A DNA stretch of 64,000 nt. Source: Peteryoungia aggregata LMG 23059 (GTDB taxonomy: Bacteria > Pseudomonadota > Alphaproteobacteria > Rhizobiales > Rhizobiaceae). A program made the translations under genes and the position numbers. This document shows positions 52,972 to 63,046 of this stretch, piece after piece. Numbering within the stretch: the first letter of the stretch is position 1; each line of letters starts with the position of its first letter. The notes under the pieces are model-generated. The model did not search any database, was not told where the DNA came from, and saw only the letters and a program-made list of their open reading frames with translations. Location: the NCBI RefSeq assembly GCF_030814435.1, contig NZ_JAUSUW010000007.1, positions 62,001-126,000 on the forward strand. The letters are read 5' to 3'.

Positions 52972-55110
52972 TCAACCGGCCAAGACAGCCAGAAGCAGGA
53001 GCGCCACGATGTTGGTGATCTTGATGGCGGGGTTCACGGCCGGACCGGCCGTATCCTTGTAGGGGTCACCCACGGTGTCGCCGGTGACGGAGGCCTTGTG
53101 AGCGTCCGAACCCTTCAGGTGCTTCACGCCATCCTTGTCGATGAAGCCGTCTTCGAAGCTCTTCTTGGCATTGTCCCAGGCACCACCACCGGAGGTCATG
53201 GAGATCGCGACGAACAGGCCGTTGACGATGACGCCGAGCAGCGAGGCGCCAAGCGCAGCAAAGGCGGACGCCTTGGAGCCGGAAATCAGGAGCACGCCGA
53301 AATAGACGACGAGCGGCGCCAGAACCGGCAGCAGCGAGGGAATGATCATCTCCTTGATCGCGGCGCGGGTCAGGATGTCGACCGCCCGGCCATAGTCCGG
53401 CTTTTCGGTCCCCTGCATGATGCCCGGCTTCTCGCGGAACTGCCGGCGGACTTCCTCGACGATAGAACCCGCCGCACGACCAACGGCCGTCATGGCGATA
53501 CCACCGAAGAGATAGGGGATCAGGCCGCCGAAGATCAGGCCTGCAACGACATAAGGGTTGGAGAGATCGAAGGAGATCGGCCCCATGTCGGCAAAGTAAG
53601 GATACTGCGCGCTGTTGGCAGCAAAGTAGGCCAGGTCGTTGGAATAGGCCGCAAAGAGGACCAGGGCGCCGAGACCGGCTGAGCCGATCGCGTAGCCCTT
53701 GGTGACTGCCTTGGTGGTGTTGCCGACAGCGTCGAGCGCGTCGGTCGACTTGCGCACTTCCGGCGGCAGGTGGGACATTTCAGCAATGCCGCCTGCATTG
53801 TCAGTAACCGGGCCGAAGGCGTCGAGGGCGACGATCATGCCGGCGAGGCCGAGCATGGTGGTGACGGCGATCGCCGTGCCGAAGAGGCCGGCAAGCTGGT
53901 AGGTCGAGATGATGCCGCCGACGATGACGATGGCCGGAAGGGCCGTCGATTCCAGCGAGACGGCAAGACCCTGGATGACGTTGGTGCCGTGGCCGGTGAC
54001 CGATGCCTGGGCGATCGAATTGACCGGGCGCTTGTTGGTGCCGGTATAGTATTCGGTGATCACGACGATCAGCGCGGTCACCACGAGGCCGAGAATGCCG
54101 CAGATGAACAGGTTCACGCCGGTGATCTCCATGCCGGCAACAGTGCCGATGGTGCCCCAGCCGATGGTGAGCGACGTGGCGAGCGCCAAGCCAGCGACGG
54201 ACAGAAGGCCGGTGACGATCAGGCCCTTATAGAGCGCACCCATGATCGACCCGCTGGTGCCCAGCTTGACGAAGAAGGTGCCGATGATCGAGGTGATGAT
54301 GCAGGCGCCGCAGATCGCGAGCGGGTAGATCATCGTGATGTCGAGCACGGCCGAACCCGCAAAGAAGATCGCGGCAAGAACCATGGTGGCGACCACCGAG
54401 ACGGCATAGGTTTCGAAGAGGTCGGCGGCCATGCCGGCGCAATCGCCGACGTTGTCGCCAACGTTGTCGGCGATCGTGGCCGGGTTGCGCGGATCGTCTT
54501 CCGGAATACCGGCCTCCACCTTGCCGACGAGGTCCCCACCAACGTCAGCGCCCTTGGTGAAGATACCGCCGCCGAGACGGGCGAAGATCGAGATCAGCGA
54601 GGCGCCGAAGCCGAGCGCAACCAGCGCATCGATGACTTCACGCGAGCCGCTTTCGTGTCCCAGGATCGCGGTCAGGATGTAGAAGTAGATGGAGACGCCG
54701 AGCAGGGCGAGGCCCGCAACCAGCATGCCGGTGATGGCGCCGGACTTGAACGCAATGTCCAGGCCGGCCGCAAGGCTGTGGGACGCGGCTTGCGCGGTGC
54801 GCACATTGGCGCGGACCGAGACATGCATGCCGATGAAGCCGGCGGCACCCGAAAGCACGGCGCCGATCAGGAAGCCGATTGCAGCGGTGCCGGACAGGAG
54901 AAACCAAGTCCCGACAAAAACGACGGCGCCGACGATCGCGATGGTCAGGTATTGCCGAGTGAGGTAAGCCTGAGCACCCTCGCGAATATAGCCTGCAATT
55001 TCCTGCATTCGGGCATTGCCCTGGTCCGCTGCCAGCACCGAGCGCGTCGCCCAGACCGCGTAGACCACGGACAGAAGCCCGCATAAAATTACGCCTAGAA
55101 GAACCGTCAT
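52972..55110 (-). CDS. hppA: Proton-translocating membrane pyrophosphatase
   Basis: A 712-aa protein of 16 membrane helices that couples pyrophosphate hydrolysis to proton transport. The substrate site [23 protein letters not shown], cited by its [11 protein letters not shown] core, and [12 protein letters not shown] are intact. The K+ dependence determinant reads GNTTKA: lysine there marks the K+-independent H+-pumping class. The ATG at 55110 has GGGAGGG upstream; the extension to 55143 is not needed. It may be bound to acidic compartments or the inner membrane as in other rhizobia. Confidence 0.96.
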   Translation of the reverse strand: MTVLLGVILCGLLSVVYAVWATRSVLAADQGNARMQEIAGYIREGAQAYLTRQYLTIAIVGAVVFVGTWFLLSGTAAIGFLIGAVLSGAAGFIGMHVSVRANVRTAQAASHSLAAGLDIAFKSGAITGMLVAGLALLGVSIYFYILTAILGHESGSREVIDALVALGFGASLISIFARLGGGIFTKGADVGGDLVGKVEAGIPEDDPRNPATIADNVGDNVGDCAGMAADLFETYAVSVVATMVLAAIFFAGSAVLDITMIYPLAICGACIITSIIGTFFVKLGTSGSIMGALYKGLIVTGLLSVAGLALATSLTIGWGTIGTVAGMEITGVNLFICGILGLVVTALIVVITEYYTGTNKRPVNSIAQASVTGHGTNVIQGLAVSLESTALPAIVIVGGIISTYQLAGLFGTAIAVTTMLGLAGMIVALDAFGPVTDNAGGIAEMSHLPPEVRKSTDALDAVGNTTKAVTKGYAIGSAGLGALVLFAAYSNDLAYFAANSAQYPYFADMGPISFDLSNPYVVAGLIFGGLIPYLFGGIAMTAVGRAAGSIVEEVRRQFREKPGIMQGTEKPDYGRAVDILTRAAIKEMIIPSLLPVLAPLVVYFGVLLISGSKASAFAALGASLLGVIVNGLFVAISMTSGGGAWDNAKKSFEDGFIDKDGVKHLKGSDAHKASVTGDTVGDPYKDTAGPAVNPAIKITNIVALLLLAVLAG

Positions 55111-55206
55111 TCGCAATACCCTCCCGTATTGCCCGCGCCTCACTCATCGCGGGCCGTGACTCGCAGACTCAGGCCCCCTCCTCCGAGACCTCGTCAACGC
55201 GAGGCG

Positions 55207-55235
55207 AGATTGCGTCGCGCTTTTCATCGCGTCAA
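55207..55235 (-). promoter_or_regulatory. Probable hppA promoter
   Basis: On the minus strand TTGACG (55235-55230) and CAATCT (55212-55207) are 17 bases apart, about 100 bases before the start codon. The -35 is strong and the -10 weak. Confidence 0.45.
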
Positions 55236-55264
55236 GTACGCATATTTCGCAGTATTGCGGGAAC

Positions 55265-56491
55265 TCAGGCGGGTTTGCGGGCGGCTGCACGGAGCTGGAG
55301 AAGCACCAGGATCAGGCAGAGGATCGTCACCGGCCATATGACCAGATTCATCACCGACCAGCCGAAGGCGGTAAAAACCTTGCCGGAGGAGAAGGACGAA
55401 AGTGCCACCGTCGAAAACAGGATGATGTCGTGGAAACCCTGAACCTTGTCGGCCTCGGCCGGGCGGTAGCTCGAAGCCACGATAGCAGTCGCACCGATGA
55501 AGCCGAAGTTCCAGCCGATGCCGAGCAGTACGAGCGCGCCCCAGAAATTCCAGAGCGCGATGCCCCAATGGGCAACCACGGCGCAGGACATCAGGATCAG
55601 CAGGCCGGCGGCCACGACCTTTTCCGCGCCGAAGCGGGTGATCAGAACGCCGGTGAAGAAGCTCGGGGCGAACATAGCGATCACGTGCCACTGGATGCCG
55701 AGCGTTGCGAGTTCCGAAGAGAAGCCGCAGCCGATGACCATGGCGAGCGGGGCACCGGTCATCATGAACGTCATCAGGGCGTAGGAACTGATGCCGCAGA
55801 TCATGCCGGTCATGAAGCGCTGGGTCATGACGATTTCGCTGAGCGGCCGCGTCGGTCCGCTCGCTTCCGCCTTCTTTTCGGCGATGGTCGGCAGCTTCAG
55901 AAAAAAGAGGACGGCAATCGCGCAGAGCAGCAGCGGCACCATGCCGAGAAAGGCACCGGCGAAGGTCACGGGCGCCAGCGCATCCTTCAGCCAGATCGCG
56001 ATCTGCGGGCCGGCGATGGCGGATATGATGCCGGCTGCCAGGATCCAGGAGATCGCCTTGCCCTTGTAGAAGCTCGGCGAGGCATCGGCCGCGGCGAAGC
56101 GGATCTTCTGGGTGAAGCCGCCGGAAATTCCCATCAGCAGCAGCGAGAAGGCAAAGAGCCAGAAGTTGGACTGAATGAGGGAGAAGGCGGCAAGCGCGCT
56201 GCCGAGCGCGCCCATCAGCGCACCGACCATGAAGCTCTCGCGACGCCCGAGAACACGGGAGGCCGCCGCCACCACGATTGCGCCAACGGCCACGCCAACG
56301 TTGAAACCGGTCAAGGGCGCGGTCGCCAGCGACTTGTCAGCGCCGAGCATCTGGAAGCCGGCAAGGCCGCCGACCGCGAAGGCCAGAGGTGGTGCAGAGC
56401 CCAGGATCGCCTGGGCCACTGCGAGCAGACCGACGTTACGCTTGGCTGTCGAAAGTTGTCCGTCCAGCCCTGCTCCCGTCGTCGCGTCCAT
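55265..56491 (-). CDS. MFS transporter, YfcJ/YhhS-like or efflux type
   Basis: A 408-aa carrier with about 12 helices. Helix 2-3 loop SRVLGRRESFMVGALMG, cited by its SRVLGRRES core, and FAFSLLLMGISGGFTQKIRFAAAD in part are typical of MFS_1. The stop of nusB is 10 bases from the start at 56491, suggesting co-transcription with ribH-nusB. Substrate unknown. Confidence 0.8.
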   Translation of the reverse strand: MDATTGAGLDGQLSTAKRNVGLLAVAQAILGSAPPLAFAVGGLAGFQMLGADKSLATAPLTGFNVGVAVGAIVVAAASRVLGRRESFMVGALMGALGSALAAFSLIQSNFWLFAFSLLLMGISGGFTQKIRFAAADASPSFYKGKAISWILAAGIISAIAGPQIAIWLKDALAPVTFAGAFLGMVPLLLCAIAVLFFLKLPTIAEKKAEASGPTRPLSEIVMTQRFMTGMICGISSYALMTFMMTGAPLAMVIGCGFSSELATLGIQWHVIAMFAPSFFTGVLITRFGAEKVVAAGLLILMSCAVVAHWGIALWNFWGALVLLGIGWNFGFIGATAIVASSYRPAEADKVQGFHDIILFSTVALSSFSSGKVFTAFGWSVMNLVIWPVTILCLILVLLQLRAAARKPA

Positions 56492-56501
56492 CTGCCTATT
56501 C

Positions 56502-56984
56502 CTATTTCTGCGCCGGGGCGCGAACCTGCTTTGCAATGCGGTCGAGAACGGCGTTGACCAGCTTCGGCTCGTCGTCCTGGAAGAAGGCCTGAGCGATCTC
56601 GACATATTCCGTTACAATAACGGCGATGGGCACATCCTTGCGCTCGATCAATTCGAACGTGCCGGCACGCAGAATGGCGCGGACCGTGCTGTCCATGCGC
56701 GACAGCGACCAGTCGTCCTGCAGTGCGCCGCGGATCATCGGGTCGATCTTCGCCTGGTCGCGGACGACACCGGCAACGATCGAGCGGAACCAGGAGGCGT
56801 CAGCCTTCAGATAGGTTTCGCCATCGACTTCCTGGCCGAGGCGATGCGCCTCGTATTCCGCCACCACTTCGAGCACGCCGGAGCCGGCGATGTCCATCTG
56901 GTAGAGAGCCTGGACAGCCGCGAGGCGCGCTGCGCCACGCTGGTTGGCCGGTTTCACTGGATGCTTGCCTTCGTCCGACATCAC
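56502..56984 (-). CDS. nusB: Transcription antitermination factor NusB
   Basis: A 160-aa helical RNA-binding protein of rRNA antitermination. It starts ...[17 protein letters not shown] and ends with [25 protein letters not shown], cited as FVNAVLD-like LVNAVLD. Its ATG at 56984 directly abuts the ribH stop, so the two are translationally coupled, as is common. Confidence 0.95.
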   Translation of the reverse strand: MMSDEGKHPVKPANQRGAARLAAVQALYQMDIAGSGVLEVVAEYEAHRLGQEVDGETYLKADASWFRSIVAGVVRDQAKIDPMIRGALQDDWSLSRMDSTVRAILRAGTFELIERKDVPIAVIVTEYVEIAQAFFQDDEPKLVNAVLDRIAKQVRAPAQK

Positions 56985-57443
56985 TCAGCCACCCAGTTTC
57001 TTCTTCAGTTCGATCATCGAGAGTGCCGCACGGGCCGCAAAGCCGCCCTTGTCCTTCTCGCTGCGCTTGACGCGCGCCCAGGCCTGTTCATCGTTCTCGA
57101 CGGTCATGATGCCATTGCCGATCGGCAGCGATTCCGAGACCGCGAGGTCCATGAGGGCCCGCGAAGATTCATTGGCGACGATGTCGAAGTGATAGGTCTC
57201 CCCACGGATCACCATGCCAAGCGCGATGAAGCCGTCATACTGCGTGCCTTCGTCATCCATGGCATCCAGCGCCATGGCGATGGCCGGCGGGATTTCCAGC
57301 GCACCCGGCACCGTGATGACGTCGAAGGTCGCGCCAGCCTCCTGCAGCGCGTGTTTCGCGCCGTCCAGCAGGGCGTCCGACATGTCGTCGTAGAAACGTG
57401 CCTCGACGATCAGCAAATGCGGCGCAGCCGTCTTGTTTCCCAT
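56985..57443 (-). CDS. ribH: 6,7-dimethyl-8-ribityllumazine synthase
   Basis: A 152-aa enzyme for the penultimate step of riboflavin synthesis. Substrate-binding motifs [11 protein letters not shown] and [13 protein letters not shown] are present, with the His of the active site in the latter. The ATG at 57443 begins the typical short N-terminus; the longer frame is rejected. No FMN riboswitch precedes it. It is transcribed with nusB. Confidence 0.95.
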   Translation of the reverse strand: MGNKTAAPHLLIVEARFYDDMSDALLDGAKHALQEAGATFDVITVPGALEIPPAIAMALDAMDDEGTQYDGFIALGMVIRGETYHFDIVANESSRALMDLAVSESLPIGNGIMTVENDEQAWARVKRSEKDKGGFAARAALSMIELKKKLGG

Positions 57444-57768
57444 GGTCCGATCCGATCCTGAATGTGATTGCGGCCTCTGGCCGACAGAAACGCGGTCAAA
57501 CCATGCCGTACCTCGGAAGGCAAGTGTTTTTGCGAAAGGGCGGGCATGCGGGCAGCGGGAGGCGCCTGGACCGCAAACCGGCATCGCTCGCGTCGCATTG
57601 TTCCACTCGCGCTAAAGCAGGCGAAAATCGGGCATGCCTCGTGACAAATCTTTAATGAAATTCAGAGGCTTAAGGTCTGGTTTTCGCCACAAACCGACAC
57701 CAACTTCAGTCTTGCAAGCGAGCGACGGAATCCCCCGCCATCGCAACTTCCTCGAAAGGAACAGGACA
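57444..57768. other. Divergent intergenic region ribH / small exported protein
   Basis: This 325-base gap contains no gene and no remnant of ribE that I can recognise. It must carry the leftward ribH promoter and the rightward promoter of the exported protein; neither is clear. Confidence 0.5.
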
Positions 57769-58131
57769 ATGAATCGCTTCGCAACCATCCTCAGCGCCTC
57801 TGCCTTGTCGGCCATTGCCTTCGGTGCCGAGAGCCTCGCCGCGGTGCCCGCCTTCGCCGGTTCGGCCGAAAGCAAGATTGAAAGCACCATTCAGACCATG
57901 TCCGGAAATGACTTCGACGTGGTCCAGATCGACAGCCTTCAGAAGGGCGACCCGGCCCATGATCGCTTCGGCAGTGTCGAGCCGACGTCAGAGGAGGCCC
58001 GCCTCGTGCAGGCGTCGGTGATCGCCAATCGTCCGCTGGCCCAGAAGCTCGAAAGCCAGAAGGTCGAGCTGACGAATATCGTCGGTGCCGAGCAGGCCGC
58101 CGATGGCGGCATCACCTTCTACGTCCGCTGA
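57769..58131 (+). CDS. Small exported protein of unknown function
   Basis: A 120-aa protein with a signal peptide (about 1-28, cleavage near AFA). The mature part is acidic and rich in small residues, with FDVVQIDSLQKGDP and VANRPLAQKLESQKVELTNIV, quoted by its QKVELTNIVG core. This resembles short periplasmic proteins of Rhizobiaceae. AAAGGAACAGG precedes the ATG at 57769. Family not recognised. Confidence 0.72.
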   Translation: MNRFATILSASALSAIAFGAESLAAVPAFAGSAESKIESTIQTMSGNDFDVVQIDSLQKGDPAHDRFGSVEPTSEEARLVQASVIANRPLAQKLESQKVELTNIVGAEQAADGGITFYVR

Positions 58132-58164
58132 TCCGTTCTTCTGCCTCCCCCCAGTCCCGGACTT

Positions 58165-58195
58165 GCCCCCGCGCCCCAGGCCCGGGGGCTTTTTC
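58165..58195 (+). terminator. Intrinsic terminator of the small exported protein gene
   Basis: GCCCCCG (58165-58171) pairs with CGGGGGC (58183-58189) and is followed by TTTTTC, 33 bases after the stop. Confidence 0.75.
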
Positions 58196-58289
58196 ATCGT
58201 TCGGAACCTTTTGCGAAGGCGGAATGTTTTCCAAGGTGAAAGGTGACCGAACAGGATCGCCTAAACAGCGAAGAAAACAGGAGGCACCC

Positions 58290-58367
58290 ATGAGTCGCGG
58301 CATACTTCTCTGGCTGATCGGCATACCGATCCCCCTCATCATCCTCATCCTGCTGTTCTGGAGCTAG
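58290..58367 (+). CDS. 25-residue hydrophobic membrane peptide
   Basis: A short reading frame (25 codons plus stop TAG) with AGGAGGCACCC just before ATG 58290, one of the best ribosome sites in the window. After MSRG the peptide is almost all Leu, Ile, Trp and Pro and would span the membrane once. Four bases of its end overlap the convergent ribD stop. It is too short for most gene finders. Function unknown. Confidence 0.65.
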   Translation: MSRGILLWLIGIPIPLIILILLFWS

Positions 58368-59452
58368 ACCCATGCAGAGGCCGGGAGGCGTTCGAAAATC
58401 TGCAGACGATCAGCGCCGACATTGCGCGTTTCAAGCCGCACAAAACCCGCCGGAAGGCGTGTTGCGGTGATCGGAGACGCGATGCCGTCAGGGCCAATGG
58501 TCATGGCGGCGTCGTAGAGATGGATGCGATCGACAAGCCCGCGCGCAAGGAGGTCCGAGGCGACGCGCGCGCCGCCTTCGACCATCAGCGACGAGATTCC
58601 GCGCTGTGCGAGAAGCGAGAGAAGATCCTCGATCCCGGCAACCTCGACCGTTTCGACACCCCTCTCCTCGAGCGCCTTGCGATTGCCATTGGCGCCGGGC
58701 GAGATGGCCAGCAGCAGGGGGACACGCCCCACCCCCGCGACCAGTTTTGAACCGGGCTGCAATTCGGCCCGGCGGTCCAGAACGACACGCAGGGGCGATG
58801 CCGTCTCCAGCCCCGGCAGCCGGACCGTCAGTTCCGGATCATCGGCGAGCGCGGTGCCGATACCGACCAGGATCGCGTCACATTCCGCGCGAAGGCGATG
58901 CACAGCCTCGCGGGCTTCACTGCCCGTGATCGCAACCTGTCCCGCGCCCTTGCGGCCGAGCATGCCATCTGCAGAAACGGCAAGTTTCAGAGTCACTTGC
59001 GGACGACCCTTCGTCTGACGTGTGAGATAGCCGCCCATGGCACGCCGGGCGTCTTTCTGAAGAACGCCGATCGTCACCTCAATATCTGCATCGGCAAGAA
59101 TCTTCAGTCCCCGACCGGAGACACGCGGATCCGGATCGGCGACAGCGACCACGACACGGGAGATGCCCGCGGCAACGATGGCATTGGCACAGGGTGGCGT
59201 CTTGCCGTGATGAGAGCAGGGTTCAAGCGTGACATAGGCCGTCGCGCCCCTCGCGTTGTCTCCGGCCTCTGCAATCGCCTGGGGTTCGGCATGGGGCCGC
59301 CCGCCGAGCGCCGTTACTCCGCGCCCCACGACCTCGCCGCCCTTGACGATCACACATCCGACGGAGGGGTTGGGACCTGTGCGGCCGAGATGGCCGAGGG
59401 AGAGCTCGATCGCCTCCCGCATGAACCGTTCGTCGCGGGCGGTGATGGACAC
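58364..59452 (-). CDS. ribD: Bifunctional riboflavin deaminase/reductase RibD
   Basis: A 362-aa enzyme of riboflavin synthesis. An N-terminal deaminase has the zinc motif HAEPQAI and PCSHHGKTPPCANAI; a C-terminal reductase (about 145-360) has KLAVSADGMLG and VEGGARVASDLL. It lies in the leftward order glyA, nrdR, ribD, with four bases to nrdR. The usual downstream ribE is missing here. Confidence 0.95.
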   Translation of the reverse strand: MSITARDERFMREAIELSLGHLGRTGPNPSVGCVIVKGGEVVGRGVTALGGRPHAEPQAIAEAGDNARGATAYVTLEPCSHHGKTPPCANAIVAAGISRVVVAVADPDPRVSGRGLKILADADIEVTIGVLQKDARRAMGGYLTRQTKGRPQVTLKLAVSADGMLGRKGAGQVAITGSEAREAVHRLRAECDAILVGIGTALADDPELTVRLPGLETASPLRVVLDRRAELQPGSKLVAGVGRVPLLLAISPGANGNRKALEERGVETVEVAGIEDLLSLLAQRGISSLMVEGGARVASDLLARGLVDRIHLYDAAMTIGPDGIASPITATRLPAGFVRLETRNVGADRLQIFERLPASAWV

Positions 59453-59456
59453 GAGA

Positions 59457-59933
59457 TCAGTCCGCCGTGCTGTCGCGGGAGATCTTGGCGTTGATCTCGG
59501 AGATCACGTGTTCGAAATCCTCGGCATGGCTGAAATCGCGATAGACAGACGCGTAACGCACAAAGGCGACGTCATCGAGGGTCTTCAGGGCCTCAAGCAC
59601 CTGCAGGCCAATCTCCTCGGAGGAGATCTCGGTCTCGCCGGAGCTTTCCAGTCGACGCACGATGCCGGACACGGCACGCTCGATGCGATCGCTATCCACC
59701 GGGCGCTTGCGCAGTGCGATCTGGAAGGACCGCACCAGCTTGTCGCGATCGAACGGCGCCTTGCGGCCGGTCTTCTTCAAGACCATCAGCTCACGCAGTT
59801 GCACGCGTTCGAAGGTGGTGAAGCGCCCCCCGCAATCCGGACAGATGCGCCGCCGGCGGATGGAGGTGTTATCCTCCGCCGGTCGCGAGTCCTTGACCTG
59901 GGTTTCATCCGATCCGCAGAAGGGGCAGCGCAT
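59457..59933 (-). CDS. nrdR: Transcriptional repressor NrdR
   Basis: A 158-aa repressor of ribonucleotide reductase genes. The N-terminal zinc ribbon has [16 protein letters not shown] and CPDCGGRF; an ATP-cone follows with [16 protein letters not shown], cited as [10 protein letters not shown]. It is 12 bases from glyA and is the standard partner of ribD in this order. Confidence 0.97.
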   Translation of the reverse strand: MRCPFCGSDETQVKDSRPAEDNTSIRRRRICPDCGGRFTTFERVQLRELMVLKKTGRKAPFDRDKLVRSFQIALRKRPVDSDRIERAVSGIVRRLESSGETEISSEEIGLQVLEALKTLDDVAFVRYASVYRDFSHAEDFEHVISEINAKISRDSTAD

Positions 59934-59945
59934 CAGCCTAATGCC

Positions 59946-61235
59946 TTACATGTAGGGGTACATCGGGAAGCGGTCCGTCAGGGCCACGACCTTGTCCCGC
60001 ACCGCAGCCTCGACAGCAGCATTGCCCTCATCCGAGTTGGCGACCTTCAGACCATCGAGGACCTCGACGATCAGGTTGCCGATTTCGGTGAATTCGGCTT
60101 CCTTGAAACCGCGGGTCGTGCCGGCCGGTGTGCCGAGACGGATACCGGAGGTGACGAAGGGCTTTTCCGGATCGAAGGGGATGCCGTTCTTGTTGCAGGT
60201 GATGTAGGCGCGGCCGAGGCCGGCTTCCGCACGCTTGCCGGTGGCATTCTTCTTGCGCAGGTCGACCAGCATCAGGTGGTTGTCGGTACCGCCGGAGACG
60301 ATGTCGAGATTGTGCTTGATCAGCGTCTCGGCGAGAACCTTGGCGTTCTTGACGACCTGAGCGGCGTAGTCCTTGAACTCCGGCTGCAGCGCTTCACCGA
60401 AGGCAACGGCCTTGGCGGCGATGACATGCATCAGCGGACCACCCTGGAGGCCCGGGAAGACCGCAGAATTGAACTTCTTCGCCAGATCCTCGTCATTTGT
60501 GAGGATCATGCCGCCGCGCGGGCCACGCAGCGACTTGTGGGTCGTCGAGGTCGCGACATGGCAATGCGGGAACGGCGACGGATGCTGGCCACCGGCGACG
60601 AGACCGGCGATGTGCGCCATGTCGACCATGAGATAGGCGCCAACAGAATCGGCGATTTCGCGGAAGCGCTTCCAGTCCCAGGTGCGGGAATAGGCGGTGC
60701 CGCCGGCAATGATCAGCTTCGGCTTGTGCTGTTCGGCCTTCTTGGCAACGTCTTCCATGTCGAGCTGGTGGTCGTCTTCACGCACACCGTAGGAGACGAC
60801 GTTGAACCACTTGCCGGACATGTTGACCGGCGAACCGTGGGTCAGGTGACCGCCCGAGTTCAGGTCGAGGCCCATGAAGGTGTCGCCCGGCTGCAGGAGC
60901 GCGAGGAAGACGGCCTGGTTCATCTGGCTACCGGAATTCGGCTGAACGTTGGCAAAGTTGACGCCGAAAAGCTTCTTGGCTCGCTCGATGGCGAGCTCTT
61001 CCGCGATGTCGACGAACTGGCAGCCGCCATAGTAGCGCTTGCCCGGATAGCCTTCCGCATACTTGTTCGTCATGATCGAGCCTTGGGCTTCGAGCACGGC
61101 GCGAGAGACGATGTTTTCAGACGCGATCAGCTCGATTTCGTGGCGCTGGCGACCAAGTTCCTTCTCGATCGCACCGAAAATCTCCGGGTCTGCATCGGCG
61201 AGAGAACGAGAAAAGAAGGCATCGTTGTTCGACAT
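59946..61235 (-). CDS. glyA: Serine hydroxymethyltransferase
   Basis: A 429-aa PLP enzyme converting serine to glycine with tetrahydrofolate. The PLP lysine is in [23 protein letters not shown] and ASENIVS are conserved. GAGGAGCC precedes the ATG at 61235. It heads the glyA-nrdR-ribD group. A promoter candidate is listed upstream. Confidence 0.97.
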   Translation of the reverse strand: MSNNDAFFSRSLADADPEIFGAIEKELGRQRHEIELIASENIVSRAVLEAQGSIMTNKYAEGYPGKRYYGGCQFVDIAEELAIERAKKLFGVNFANVQPNSGSQMNQAVFLALLQPGDTFMGLDLNSGGHLTHGSPVNMSGKWFNVVSYGVREDDHQLDMEDVAKKAEQHKPKLIIAGGTAYSRTWDWKRFREIADSVGAYLMVDMAHIAGLVAGGQHPSPFPHCHVATSTTHKSLRGPRGGMILTNDEDLAKKFNSAVFPGLQGGPLMHVIAAKAVAFGEALQPEFKDYAAQVVKNAKVLAETLIKHNLDIVSGGTDNHLMLVDLRKKNATGKRAEAGLGRAYITCNKNGIPFDPEKPFVTSGIRLGTPAGTTRGFKEAEFTEIGNLIVEVLDGLKVANSDEGNAAVEAAVRDKVVALTDRFPMYPYM

Positions 61236-61296
61236 GATCGCTGGCTCCTCAAAAGCGTTTGATGCTGTGGGGTCTTAAACTTCCGCAGTCACGAGA

Positions 61297-61326
61297 GCAA
61301 TACGGAGAACGACATTTGCGGATCAA
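61297..61326 (-). promoter_or_regulatory. Probable glyA promoter
   Basis: On the minus strand TTGATC (61326-61321) and TATTGC (61302-61297) are 18 bases apart, about 62 bases before the glyA start. No riboswitch was seen in the leader. Confidence 0.4.
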
Positions 61327-61361
61327 TTGGCGCGCTTGGGCGAATGGCCGCAGCCTCGAAG

Positions 61362-61388
61362 CAAAAAGCCGCGCACGAGGCGCGGCTT
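61362..61388 (-). terminator. Intrinsic terminator of the L,D-transpeptidase gene
   Basis: AAGCCGCGC and GCGCGGCTT form a 9-bp stem with loop ACGAG and TTTTTGC on the minus strand, 28 bases after the stop. Confidence 0.85.
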
Positions 61389-61415
61389 GACACAGGATCG
61401 GCTGCCAAAGGTCGA

Positions 61416-62747
61416 TTACTGGAGCGGAACAAAGTCCTCGTCGACCGAGCCGGCGAACTGTTCGACACCAATATTCGCCTGCAGCGCCAGCTGGGCGTCG
61501 CCGTCCTTCTGATAGATGTCATCACGGAACTGCACGATGTTGTCGCTCGTCGACCAGCCGGTGATGTAGACGATGTAAACCGGCACTTCCTCGGCCAGCT
61601 TGATCGGATTGTTCTGGCGGGTCGTGATGACACGCTCGATTTCCTGGCGCGACCAGTCGGGCGTGTCGCGCAGCAGCCAGGTCACCAGGTCGCGCACGTT
61701 CTGAACGCGGATGCAGCCGGACGATTCGAAGCGCATCAGCTTGTTGAACAGGCCCTGCTGGGGCGTGTCATGCATGTATTCGTTGTTCGGGTTGTGGAAG
61801 TTGATCTTAGTCGACGCCATGGCGTTAATCTTGCCAGGATCCTGACGGAACATCAGGTTCGGTGCCTTTTCGGCGTTCCAGTCGACCGTTTCCGGTGCCA
61901 CTTCATTGCCGTTGCCATCGAACAGACGGATGCTGTTGCGCGTCAGGTAGGTCGGATCCTTGCGCATCAGCGGCACGATGTCCTTCTCGACGATCGAGCG
62001 CGGCGCGGTCCAATAGGGGTTGAGGATGACCTCGTAGATCTTGGAATTGATCATGTGGGTCGGACGGTCGATACGGCCGACGACGGCGGTATTGCGCAGC
62101 GCGACGCGGTCGTTCTCGACGGCCTCGACAGAGGCGCCAGGCACGTTGACCAGGATATAACGGCGACCGAGGTCACCCGACATCGACTGCAGACGAATGA
62201 GGTTGGTGTTCAACTGGTTGAGGCGAACATCCGCGCCGACGTTGAGCGCCTTGACGGTGAACTCGCCGAGCACGCCGTCTTCCGGAAGGCCGTGGCGGGC
62301 CTGGAAGCGCTTGACTGCGCCTTCGACGTAGGAATCGTAGGAATTGGACATGCCGGCTTCACGCGGCAGGTCGCCCGAGATCATCAGACGCTGGCGCAGG
62401 CTCTGGACCACGGCATCGGTCGCGCCGATGCGCAGGGCCGCCGGCGGATTGATCGTAGGCCAGCCGCCATTCGACACAATCATCTGATACTGGCTGATCG
62501 CCTGCTGCATGTAGATCAGGTTGCTGGCGCTCAGGATCGGCGTATTGGAAACGACGCCGGCAACCGTGCGCGAGGCCTGGGCGTCGAACTGGTCGTCCCA
62601 GTTTCCGCGACGAGGGGCGTTGATCAGGTCGTTGATCGCATCCTGAGCGAAAGCCGGTCCGACCATCGCTGCAGCACCGGCGGCAGCGGCTGCACCACGC
62701 AGAAGCGATCGGCGCGAAAGATCAACAATTCCAGACTTCTTGGACAT
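61416..62747 (-). CDS. L,D-transpeptidase, YcbB-like (LdtP-type)
   Basis: A 443-aa cell-wall cross-linking enzyme. A twin-arginine signal (SRRSLLRG near 10-17, AFAQ cleavage) precedes a peptidoglycan-binding domain (FQARHGLPEDGVLG) and a YkuD catalytic domain. Here the conserved HDTP...SSGCIR motif places the nucleophile at Cys345. It makes 3-3 cross-links. It lies downstream of the MarR-type LdtR gene in the same direction; in Liberibacter and Sinorhizobium that regulator controls such an enzyme. The ATG at 62747 has GGTAGGA upstream. Confidence 0.9.
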   Translation of the reverse strand: MSKKSGIVDLSRRSLLRGAAAAAGAAAMVGPAFAQDAINDLINAPRRGNWDDQFDAQASRTVAGVVSNTPILSASNLIYMQQAISQYQMIVSNGGWPTINPPAALRIGATDAVVQSLRQRLMISGDLPREAGMSNSYDSYVEGAVKRFQARHGLPEDGVLGEFTVKALNVGADVRLNQLNTNLIRLQSMSGDLGRRYILVNVPGASVEAVENDRVALRNTAVVGRIDRPTHMINSKIYEVILNPYWTAPRSIVEKDIVPLMRKDPTYLTRNSIRLFDGNGNEVAPETVDWNAEKAPNLMFRQDPGKINAMASTKINFHNPNNEYMHDTPQQGLFNKLMRFESSGCIRVQNVRDLVTWLLRDTPDWSRQEIERVITTRQNNPIKLAEEVPVYIVYITGWSTSDNIVQFRDDIYQKDGDAQLALQANIGVEQFAGSVDEDFVPLQ

Positions 62748-62974
62748 ATTTCCTACCGTTTCATCCTGAACCTGAACCAAACGCATACCGCGCCATGGTT
62801 AACAAAGCGCCGCCATGAAGGCTGAAACACGCGTTGCTGGGTCGATCGGAGGCTGTCGAGACGCCCCCGTTGCTCGTTCCGGCGGTCCCATATCAATATG
62901 GCCAATTCGTGTCACCTGGGGTCGGCTTCACGGGAGTGTGTAGGCCCCGGCGCGTGTCGTGAGGGTCAGAACGC

Positions 62975-63009
62975 GAAAACCGGAGGCTTCGCAAGAAGCA
63001 TCCGGTTTC
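62975..63009 (-). terminator. Terminator of ldtR
   Basis: A long stem with one mismatch (GAAACCGGA..GCTTC / GAAGC..TCCGGTTTC, loop GCAA) is followed by TTTTCGCG on the minus strand, 38 bases after the stop. It separates ldtR from the transpeptidase gene, which must have its own promoter in 62748-62974. Confidence 0.7.
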
Positions 63010-63046
63010 GAGCGGTGGATCGCTTTGGAGGTCGTCTAATAAAGCC

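Noticed and set aside
61236..61361. Possible folate or glycine riboswitch before glyA
   Set aside because: The leader is short and I could not find conserved aptamer blocks; only a probable promoter is supported.
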